Source of the DNA: an uncultured Chloroflexota bacterium
Lineage (GTDB): Bacteria; Chloroflexota; Limnocylindria; Limnocylindrales; Limnocylindraceae
Length of the DNA: 9,624 nt
NCBI GenBank assembly: GCA_903851225.1
Contig: CAINNT010000065.1
Span: 1-9,624, forward strand
Direction: 5' to 3'
The notes under the pieces are model-generated. The model saw nothing but the letters and a program-made list of their open reading frames with translations. It had not been told where the DNA came from and ran no database searches. The first letter of the stretch is position 1. Each line of letters starts with the position of its first letter. Shown here in pieces: positions 1 to 5,612 of the stretch. Both the position numbers and the translations under genes were made by a program.

Positions 1-2
1 GC

Positions 3-401
3 CCGTTCCCGAAGGACCTAACGGCGATCGATGCTGACGCAGCGGGGTTCCGCGCCTTCGTGCGCGGCGCTGTGGCGGCGCGGCACGCGCACCCAGTGCT
101 TCGCTTCGGTGCCCTGCGCGTGCTGCACGCTGAAGGGCCAGTGCTCGTGTTTGAGCGGAGCGCCGATCCAGTTGGGTTTGAGGGTGCGCCTCTCGAACTT
201 GAGCAGGGGGCAGCCCGCCGACTGATTGTGGCGACCAACACGGGCGAGAACCCTGCGCGAGTGCAGGTTCGGGTCGCTGGTGTGAGCGGCGTGACACGGC
301 TCGACTGGGCAGGCGTGACCGGTGCGGCAACGTTGGCAGCCGACGGCACCGTGGCGATCGATCTGCCGCCGATCAGCGGAGCGATCTTTCAGCTTCGCTG
401 A
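3..401 (+). CDS. Glycoside hydrolase family 13 (alpha-amylase family) enzyme, C-terminal part only
   Basis: The open frame has no start inside the window and enters from the left edge, so only the last 132 residues are present. An internal GTG at 60 is not a credible start, because the similarity-like pattern continues upstream of it. The visible part resembles the end of a GH13 enzyme. A helix reading GFRAFVRGAVAARHAHPVLR matches the 'LIALRRAHPVLR' helix at the end of the catalytic barrel. It is followed by GALRVLHAEGPVLVFER and RLIVATNTGENPARVQV, typical of the C-terminal beta-sandwich in which short strands alternate with 'vav-N' segments. The family hydrolyses or rearranges alpha-1,4 or alpha-1,6 glucans. 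The catalytic residues lie outside the window, so specificity (amylase, neopullulanase, glucosidase) cannot be told. It converges on the tRNA-Glu and on the other GH13 gene. Fold assignment is fairly sure; function within GH13 is open. Confidence 0.72.
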   Translation, partial: PFPKDLTAIDADAAGFRAFVRGAVAARHAHPVLRFGALRVLHAEGPVLVFERSADPVGFEGAPLELEQGAARRLIVATNTGENPARVQVRVAGVSGVTRLDWAGVTGAATLAADGTVAIDLPPISGAIFQLR

Positions 402-403
402 AA
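387..403. other. Perfect 7-bp hairpin across the stop codon of the partial GH13 gene
   Basis: TTTCAGC, a TTC loop and GCTGAAA form a perfect inverted repeat that contains the TGA stop at 399-401. There is no following T-run on either strand, so it is not a classical intrinsic terminator. It could still slow polymerase or protect transcript ends between the convergent GH13 gene and the tRNA-Glu. It may also be chance. Confidence 0.3.
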
Positions 404-426
404 CGTGGTGGCGCGCGGTGGGGTGG

Positions 427-503
427 TGGTACCCCCGACGGGATTCGAACCCGTGATCTCCACCTTGAAAGGGTGGCGTCCTAGGCCTCTAGACGACAGG
501 GGC
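427..503 (-). tRNA. tRNA-Glu (anticodon UUC)
   Basis: Read on the minus strand, the cloverleaf is complete. The acceptor arm is GCCCCTG paired with CGGGGGT (G-U at both the first and sixth pairs). The D arm is GTCTAGAGGCCTAGGAC, almost identical to the usual bacterial tRNA-Glu D arm. The anticodon stem CCACC/GGTGG encloses the loop CTTTCAA, giving anticodon TTC. The T arm is ACGGG-TTCGAAT-CCCGT. The mature body is 430-503 (74 nt) with discriminator A at 430. The CCA tail is genome-encoded at 427-429 and is followed by a second CCA. It decodes GAA/GAG and also supplies glutamate for tetrapyrrole synthesis in most bacteria. A promoter-like extended -10 lies just upstream. Confidence 0.95.
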
Positions 504-514
504 GCGCGGATCGC

Positions 515-523
515 AGCGTAGCA
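515..523 (-). promoter_or_regulatory. Extended -10 promoter of tRNA-Glu
   Basis: On the minus strand the sequence TGC-TACGCT (TGn followed by TANNNT) ends 11 nt before the first base of the tRNA, so transcription would begin a few bases upstream of the mature 5' end. No good -35 hexamer is seen at the usual distance, as expected for an extended -10. The same hexamer TACGCT precedes folC in this window. Confidence 0.5.
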
Positions 524-543
524 CCGCTCTTGGTGCCCCGCCC

Positions 544-882
544 CTAGGAGGCGAGCTTGCCGAGGACGTCTGAGGCGCCGAAGGCGATTCCTGCTGCAAT
601 TGCGAACCCGCCGGCCAGGAGGGCGGCGAGCATCGCACGACCGTCGCGTGCGCCGCGAATGGCGCGAATCATGCTGATGGTGAGCATGGCCGACGCAAAG
701 GCGCAGGAGAGTCCGACGACGAAGGTGCCGACCGAGAGCTCGCCGATCTGTTCAGAGTTGCGGATCGTGGCAACCCAGGCGAGATAGACGAGAGAGACAC
801 CTACGGCCACCACAACGGCGACGAAGGTGCCGAGCGAGATCACGCCACGAAGACGGCTCCGTAGTCGGGTCAGTGTGCTCAT
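544..882 (-). CDS. Small three-helix membrane protein of unknown function
   Basis: The 112-residue product starts with a basic N-terminus (MSTLTRLRSRLRG). Three hydrophobic segments follow at about residues 15-36, 48-71 and 83-104, separated by short charged turns (RAIRGARDGR between helices 2 and 3). This predicts an integral inner-membrane protein with a cytoplasmic basic start. I do not recognise a family. The ATG at 882 is supported by GAGGAA (minus strand, 892-897), 9 nt upstream. It lies 21 bp downstream of the amylase stop on the same strand, so it is probably cotranscribed with it, although nothing in the sequence shows a role in glucan use. No catalytic motif is visible. Confidence 0.7.
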   Translation of the reverse strand: MSTLTRLRSRLRGVISLGTFVAVVVAVGVSLVYLAWVATIRNSEQIGELSVGTFVVGLSCAFASAMLTISMIRAIRGARDGRAMLAALLAGGFAIAAGIAFGASDVLGKLAS

Positions 883-903
883 CGCAACAGGTTCCTCATG
901 GGC

Positions 904-3276
904 CTAGGGTACGACCTCCCAGATGATTGCGGTGCGCGCCGGCACGTCTACTCCGGTGGTGGGGTCGCCAGCCCCTGCTGCACCGTTTGATCGAGCAACC
1001 TCGCGGAGCTTCACGCCAGATCCGAGACTGAAGGCCAAACGCTCGCTGCCGCCACCCGCGTTCACCGCGACCAAGAGGTCGCCAACCGTCCAGGATCCAG
1101 CTGTGCTGAGCGCGGCGATCTCGCCAACAACTCCGTTGGCACGGCGCGAGAAGAGCACGGTGCGGCTGGCCGCACCGCTCGCACCGACGGCAAGCCAGTC
1201 AACGCTTGCGCCACGCACGTGGGGGTGATCGGCGCGGATGGCGGCGAGTTGCTGGTACCAGGCAAGCATGGAGAGGTCGGCGGTCCGCGACTCTGGGAGC
1301 GGCGCGGGAATCCGTCCACCAGAGCCACTTCCGTCGAGTCGCGCGTAACGTGGATCGGTCGGCAGGATCGGGAAGGTTCGACGATCGTCTGGATCGGTTG
1401 CACCGCTGACACCGATCTCATCGCCGTAGTAGATCGTCGGCGATCCAGGGAGCAGGTACTGCATCGTTGCAGCGAGAAGTTGCCGTGCCTTTCCAACGGC
1501 GAGATTCCCCGAGTTCTCCTTCTCGTCGCGTCCATTGCCAGGCGTGAACTCCCAGAGCGAACGCGATGTGTCATGGGAATCGAGCAGCGTCAGATTCGCG
1601 AGCGTTGCGGCGGTCGGATAATCTTCGGCGATTCCCAACAATCTACGGATGAAGAGCACCGCGCTGCGGTTCGTGCTGTCGGTCGCACCGGCCTCTGGCT
1701 TCCCTCCCAGGTAGGCGAGCACCGCGTCACGGAAGCGATAGTTCATCGTGGCGTCAGCAGCGTCGCCGCGCAACAGGCGGAGTGCGTCGCGACGATTCCA
1801 CAGCTCACCGATGATCGGTGCGTTCGGCGCAGCCGCCTTCAACGCGATGCGGAACTCCTGCCAGAACCCTTCGGGGAAGCTGCCGTCGGGCATCACGTCG
1901 AGTCGCCAGCCAGCAACGCCCTGTTGCAGCCACCAGCGCGCCACACCCGCATCACCCGCCGGCGAAGCGAGCAGCGTGGCAGCTGGCGCACCCGAAGCAT
2001 CACCAAGGATCAGCGCCCGCACCGCGTCGTTGTTCTTGTTCAGCACTGGCAGTGTGTCGTAGTTGGCCCAGGCGACATAGCCCGCCGTGTTGGGTCCTGA
2101 AGCACCCGCGCATGGACCCTTTGCACCCGCCGCCTTCGTCCAGATGAACCAGTCGCGATACGGCGAATCGACAGATTCGCACGCGCCGACGGTTGGCCAT
2201 CTCCCGTAGCGGTCAAAGATCGGCGAATCAGAGCTGACGTGGTTGAAGACTCCGTCGAGGATCACTGCGATATTCAACTTCTGCGCCGCGACCAACAAGC
2301 GCTGCAGCGCAGAGTTTCCGCCGAGTCGCTCGTCGACCTGCAGATAGTCGTTGCCGTCATACCGGTGGTTTGAGTTCGCATCGAAGACCGGATTGAGATA
2401 GATCGTGTTCACACCGATGGACACAAGATGTGGAAGACGGAGGCGTATCCCGTCAAGATCGCCGCCGTAAAAATCCTCACCCTTCGGTGGCGTTGCCGGA
2501 AGCGTGTTCCATGGAATGATAGATGCAACGCCCTTGTAGCGCGGCTGTGCGCCGCCATCGTTCAACGGATTCGCGTTGGCAAAACGGTCAGGGAAGATCT
2601 GGTAGACAACCGAGCCGCTGAGGAGCGGGCTTGCGACGAACCCTTTTGGCGAAACGACGATCGCCCAATCGCCACCGACGTTGGCCGGAGAGATGCTGCC
2701 GAGACCCTGATCGTTGATGTTGTCGTCGGCGAGCTTGACTGCGGCAGAGCCGTCCGCGATCACAAAGTGGTATCCGATTGCGGTCGGTTCATCCCCCACC
2801 TTGATGCTGGCACGCCAGACATCGCAGAGCGCATCGGTCAACCCGTTCGCAGGATCAAGGACGGGATCAGGTGCCAAGAGGGCGGTCAGTTCGATACTTG
2901 CCCCGCGGTCGGTTTCACTCACCTCGGTGCACGGAACCCCTCGTGCGAAACGGGTGGCTGGGCTCTTGGTCGCAGAGCCGCCAAACGGTGCAGCGACGGA
3001 GAGTGCAACGCTCACGGCGTCATCACTTCCAGTGCGGACCTGCAGCACGACCGTGGAGCCAACCTCAACCGCACCGCCAGTCAGGCGGTAGGCGGGGTCA
3101 CGGGAGTCGTGACGGATCAAGAGCTCCTGGAGTTTGTCATCACCCCGCACCTCTGCGGCGGGATCGGTGGGGTCGCCCGCTGGCCCGCATCCGGCGGTGA
3201 GCAGGGCGAGGACGAGGGTGACGGGGAGGGCACGACGCCAGGTCGCGGCGGGCTCGGGTACGATCAGAGGCACCAT
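904..3276 (-). CDS. Lipoprotein GH13 alpha-amylase / neopullulanase-type glucan hydrolase
   Basis: The chosen ATG at 3276 gives 790 residues. The frame stays open upstream to 3540, but this start places a clean lipoprotein signal at the N-terminus: two Arg (14-15), a hydrophobic core, and the lipobox LTAG-C with lipidated Cys30. The enzyme should therefore be anchored outside the cytoplasmic membrane. Residues about 35-215 form an extra N-terminal, probably beta-sandwich, domain. The barrel starts at SVVYQIFPDRF (222-232). FYGGDLDGI (269-277) resembles cyclomaltodextrinase/neopullulanase enzymes. GH13 regions are all present: DGVFNH (341-346), GWRLD with nucleophile Asp460, GELW with acid/base Glu491, and LLDSHD with Asp569. 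A C-terminal beta domain follows. Cys116, 151, 366 and 389 could form two disulfides. It would cut extracellular starch, pullulan or maltodextrins; exact specificity is unknown. Its start overlaps that of the divergent gene. Confidence 0.9.
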   Translation of the reverse strand: MVPLIVPEPAATWRRALPVTLVLALLTAGCGPAGDPTDPAAEVRGDDKLQELLIRHDSRDPAYRLTGGAVEVGSTVVLQVRTGSDDAVSVALSVAAPFGGSATKSPATRFARGVPCTEVSETDRGASIELTALLAPDPVLDPANGLTDALCDVWRASIKVGDEPTAIGYHFVIADGSAAVKLADDNINDQGLGSISPANVGGDWAIVVSPKGFVASPLLSGSVVYQIFPDRFANANPLNDGGAQPRYKGVASIIPWNTLPATPPKGEDFYGGDLDGIRLRLPHLVSIGVNTIYLNPVFDANSNHRYDGNDYLQVDERLGGNSALQRLLVAAQKLNIAVILDGVFNHVSSDSPIFDRYGRWPTVGACESVDSPYRDWFIWTKAAGAKGPCAGASGPNTAGYVAWANYDTLPVLNKNNDAVRALILGDASGAPAATLLASPAGDAGVARWWLQQGVAGWRLDVMPDGSFPEGFWQEFRIALKAAAPNAPIIGELWNRRDALRLLRGDAADATMNYRFRDAVLAYLGGKPEAGATDSTNRSAVLFIRRLLGIAEDYPTAATLANLTLLDSHDTSRSLWEFTPGNGRDEKENSGNLAVGKARQLLAATMQYLLPGSPTIYYGDEIGVSGATDPDDRRTFPILPTDPRYARLDGSGSGGRIPAPLPESRTADLSMLAWYQQLAAIRADHPHVRGASVDWLAVGASGAASRTVLFSRRANGVVGEIAALSTAGSWTVGDLLVAVNAGGGSERLAFSLGSGVKLREVARSNGAAGAGDPTTGVDVPARTAIIWEVVP
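3259..3264 (+). promoter_or_regulatory. -10-like box upstream of the Cys-rich protein gene
   Basis: TACGAT fits TANNNT and lies 10 nt upstream of the ATG at 3275, so the leader would be only about 4 nt. If the GTG at 3281 is the true start, AGAGG (3266-3270) would serve as a ribosome binding site at 10 nt. No TGn extension or clear -35 is visible. Confidence 0.35.
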
Positions 3277-3631
3277 GGAAGTGAACGGCATCCGCATCCC
3301 CACAATCATCGCCGAGAACAGTGCCGTGCGCTGCGACGGTTGCTCGGCGCAGATTGCTGGCACCCCGTTCCGTATCAGCGTGCTCGACATCACTGCAACC
3401 GAGGTTGCCCCATCGTTTGGGGAAGCATCACCGATCAACCCCGGGCCATTCCAGTTCTGCGCCGATCCCGCATGCCCTCCGCGCTGGATGACGATGCGGG
3501 GCTGGCTCCACTGCAGCCGAAGTGATGTGCGAGAGATCATGCGACCGATCCGGCTGCCGCACGGCGCCGGTGCAGAGCTCGGGCTCTGCGATGGTCTGCA
3601 TCACGATGCTCACGAGTTTCTGCCGGCGTAG
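3275..3631 (+). CDS. Cys/His-rich 118-residue protein, possible zinc-binding protein
   Basis: I do not recognise a family. The product has Cys20-x-x-Cys23 near the start and Cys62-x4-Cys67 in the middle (FCADPACPPRW), with Cys80, Cys105 and a His-rich end (HHDAHEF, residues 109-115). The two Cys pairs suggest a zinc-ribbon-like metal site; this is inference from spacing only. There is no signal peptide or membrane segment, so it should be cytoplasmic. The ATG at 3275 shares bases with the ATG of the divergent amylase on the other strand. GTG at 3281 (third codon) is a reasonable alternative that would remove the overlap. The next gene starts 12 bp after its stop, so the two are probably one operon. 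The coding frame lies opposite the upstream extension of the amylase frame. The amylase signal peptide argues that this region belongs to the + strand gene. Confidence 0.65.
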   Translation: MEVNGIRIPTIIAENSAVRCDGCSAQIAGTPFRISVLDITATEVAPSFGEASPINPGPFQFCADPACPPRWMTMRGWLHCSRSDVREIMRPIRLPHGAGAELGLCDGLHHDAHEFLPA

Positions 3632-3643
3632 TCCGGAACCAAC

Positions 3644-4687
3644 GTGACCACGCTGCTCCCTGCGCTCACCGCACTCTTCGCACTCCTCTTCGCCGCACTC
3701 CTCTTCGATCAATATCGAACGCGCCGCGGCGCGTATCAATTGGCATGGGGCGTTGGCGCACTCGCGTTCTCGGTTGCGGCTGGTGCCGAGGCGCTCGCTG
3801 CGGCAGTTGGCTGGAGTGAGCCGATCTATCGCACCTGGTATCTGTTTGGCGCGGTATGGACAGCAGGTTGGCTTGGTGCTGGAACGATCCTTCTGTTGGC
3901 GAAGACACGCTTCGGATACTGGTATGCGCTCTGCCTCACACTCTCTGGTCTCTTCACGATTTTGGTCGCACGTCGATTGGAGGATCCGTCGGCGGGGCCA
4001 ATAGCGTTGGCCTACGCGTTGATTGCGTGGGTCGTTGCGATCCTGATTGGCTGGCTCTCGTACATGGGTGATGCGCGGTGGGCGCGCGTTGCAATCGCCC
4101 TGTTCGCAGCGTTGAGTGCGATCGCCGTGCCACTCGTTGTGACCGCGGAACTTCCCGCCCCAGGATGGGCGACAGACCCGGCTACGGGCGCGCCAGTCGC
4201 ACTGCTTCTGCCCCCGGCCCTGCGCCTCCTCACGCCAATCTTGAATGTGAGCGGTGGGCTCGCACTGCTGACCGGTGCCCTCTTCTCGGTTTACGTCTTC
4301 ATGCCGAAGCGTCGCGTGCTCCCGTACTCGAGCGATCCAGATCAGCGTGGTGATGAGCTCCTCTTCAATCTCGCGATCGCCCCCGTGGCCCTCACGGTGA
4401 ACTTCGTGCGCAGCGTCCCCGACGCGTGGCGCGCCTGGCGCGCCGGCACCCTCAATCGTCGTGTGCCAGCAACAGCCCTCATTGCGCTCGGCGCGTTTGT
4501 GCCGAGCATCACCGATACGTTGAATCGTGCCGGCACCACCGAGGCCTATCAGGTGGGGAAGCTCATCGGGGCGCTCCTCCTGCTCAGCGGATTCCTCGTC
4601 AGCGTCGAGCGGACGAGTGAGGTTCGCCTACCGCTCCTCGGTCGGCCCGTGAGAGCGCTGCTCCGGTGGGTTCGCCGCGAGGGGTGA
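3644..4687 (+). CDS. Polytopic membrane protein of unknown function
   Basis: The 347-residue product is strongly hydrophobic, with about eight or nine predicted membrane segments near residues 3-21, 32-55, 63-86, 92-109, 119-139, 147-168, 198-219, 275-292 and 304-321. A charged soluble stretch (about 220-270, with the DPDQRGDE loop and the DAWRAWRAG segment) separates the first seven from the last two. The C-terminus is basic (RPVRALLRWVRREG), suggesting a cytoplasmic end. I see no transporter or enzyme signature, so no function is offered. The start is GTG at 3644 with a weak GGAA upstream; it gives a first residue immediately before the first helix. It sits 12 bp after the Cys-rich protein gene and is probably cotranscribed. 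The galU promoter overlaps its 3' end. Confidence 0.8.
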   Translation: MTTLLPALTALFALLFAALLFDQYRTRRGAYQLAWGVGALAFSVAAGAEALAAAVGWSEPIYRTWYLFGAVWTAGWLGAGTILLLAKTRFGYWYALCLTLSGLFTILVARRLEDPSAGPIALAYALIAWVVAILIGWLSYMGDARWARVAIALFAALSAIAVPLVVTAELPAPGWATDPATGAPVALLLPPALRLLTPILNVSGGLALLTGALFSVYVFMPKRRVLPYSSDPDQRGDELLFNLAIAPVALTVNFVRSVPDAWRAWRAGTLNRRVPATALIALGAFVPSITDTLNRAGTTEAYQVGKLIGALLLLSGFLVSVERTSEVRLPLLGRPVRALLRWVRREG

Positions 4688-4688
4688 C

Positions 4689-4697
4689 TGGTATCCT
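4689..4697 (+). promoter_or_regulatory. Extended -10 promoter of galU
   Basis: TG-G-TATCCT gives a TGn extension plus a TANNNT -10 box, immediately after the stop of the upstream membrane protein gene. Transcription would start near 4704, leaving a leader of about 20 nt that carries the ribosome binding site. No convincing -35 is seen. This suggests galU and the kinase gene form their own transcription unit. Confidence 0.5.
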
Positions 4698-4714
4698 GAT
4701 CGCCAGCACCGCAC

Positions 4715-4719
4715 GGAGG
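4715..4719 (+). promoter_or_regulatory. Ribosome binding site of galU
   Basis: GGAGG is located 5 nt upstream of the ATG at 4725. It is the strongest Shine-Dalgarno match in the window and fixes the galU start. Confidence 0.75.
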
Positions 4720-4724
4720 CCTCA

Positions 4725-5612
4725 ATGAAGATCCGCACCGCAGTTCTCCCGGTCGCCGGATGGGGCACCCGCTTCCTCCCCGCAACGAAGGCCGTCCCGA
4801 AGGAGCTCCTGCCGATCATTGACCGCCCCGCTATCCAGTACGCCATTGAAGAGGCCGTAGCCTCTGGAATCGAGCGGGTCATCCTTGTCACCAGCGAGCA
4901 CAAGCGCGCGATCGAAGACCACTTCGACATCTCGGCCGATCTTGAGGCGATCCTCGAGCAGCGCGGTGACATCGAGCACCTGCGGGCCGTGCGCGCGGTC
5001 GCCGACATGGTGCACCTTGTGACGATCCGTCAGAAAGAGCAGCTCGGGCTTGGCCACGCGGTGCTCATGGCGCGAGATGCTGTCGGACATGAACCATTTG
5101 CGGTGATGCTCCCCGACGACCTCATCTTCGGCGCGAAGCCTGCGCTTGCCGAGCTGATTGAGGCGTATGTCGCGACACAGGCGTCGGTCGTTGGCGTGAT
5201 GCGCGTTGCGCCAGCAGATACGAACCGCTACGGCATCGTCGATCCCGACACGACGCTCCCAACGAGCGATCACGGACGGACCATTCCGCTCCGCGGCGTG
5301 GTTGAGAAACCGGACACCGCACACGCCCCATCAGACCTCGCCGTTGTCGGACGCTACGTTCTCGGCCCAAAGATCTTTGAGAGATTGGAGCAGACGACAC
5401 ACGGCGTGAACGGCGAGATTCAACTTACCGATGCGATTCATGCACTGGCACAAGAGCAACCTGTCGTCGCGCAACACTTCTCGGGGACGAGGTACGACGT
5501 CGGTTCGCCGGAGGGTTGGCTGCGGGCGAACCTGCACATGGCGCTCGATCATCCTGGCTACGCGACGATTGTGCGCGACTCGATCGCCGCCGAGGGTGAG
5601 CGACGCCAATGA
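4725..5612 (+). CDS. galU: UTP-glucose-1-phosphate uridylyltransferase (UDP-glucose pyrophosphorylase)
   Basis: The enzyme makes UDP-glucose from UTP and glucose 1-phosphate in the cytoplasm, feeding cell-wall glycans, glycolipids, exopolysaccharide and trehalose. The 295-residue length is normal for bacterial GalU. Family motifs are in order: the nucleotide-binding AGWGTRFLPATKAVPKELLP (11-30), QLGLGHAV (106-113), LPDDL (129-133) with the metal/nucleotide-site acidic residues, RYG (168-170), VEKP (193-196), NGEIQLTDAI (229-238) and YDVGSPEGW (257-265). The AGWGTRFLPATK form points to GalU and not to RmlA-type thymidylyltransferases. The start is fixed by GGAGG 5 nt upstream, and a promoter lies just before it. 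The TGA stop overlaps the ATG of the PASTA kinase, so the two proteins are probably made together. No key motif is missing. Confidence 0.96.
   Translation: MKIRTAVLPVAGWGTRFLPATKAVPKELLPIIDRPAIQYAIEEAVASGIERVILVTSEHKRAIEDHFDISADLEAILEQRGDIEHLRAVRAVADMVHLVTIRQKEQLGLGHAVLMARDAVGHEPFAVMLPDDLIFGAKPALAELIEAYVATQASVVGVMRVAPADTNRYGIVDPDTTLPTSDHGRTIPLRGVVEKPDTAHAPSDLAVVGRYVLGPKIFERLEQTTHGVNGEIQLTDAIHALAQEQPVVAQHFSGTRYDVGSPEGWLRANLHMALDHPGYATIVRDSIAAEGERRQ

Noticed and set aside
427..503. tRNA-Glu as an attachment site of an integrated element
   Set aside because: No integrase, no repeat of the tRNA 3' end elsewhere in the window, and the flanking genes are ordinary metabolic genes.
521..536. Hairpin GCACC-gctctt-GGTGC between the small membrane gene and tRNA-Glu as a terminator
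   Set aside because: It has only five pairs and no T-run on either strand, and it overlaps the tRNA promoter region.
480..908. Three CCTAGG sites (480-485, 543-548, 903-908), two of them containing TAG stops of minus-strand genes
   Set aside because: One is part of the conserved tRNA-Glu D arm, and the other two are short palindromes at stop codons. Three occurrences are too few to claim a signal.
1219..3525. Long + strand open frames opposite the amylase (1219-2100 and 2428-3525)
   Set aside because: They are antisense to a gene with a lipobox and all GH13 catalytic motifs. Their products are Arg/Cys-rich, low-complexity translations without domains, as expected in high-GC DNA.
3277..3540. 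N-terminal extension of the amylase frame up to 3540
   Set aside because: It would bury the lipoprotein signal peptide 88 residues inside the protein and lies opposite the Cys-rich gene. The ATG at 3276 places the lipobox correctly.
4722..5324. 200-residue minus-strand open frame opposite galU
   Set aside because: It is antisense to a full set of GalU motifs and has no recognisable domain or ribosome binding site.
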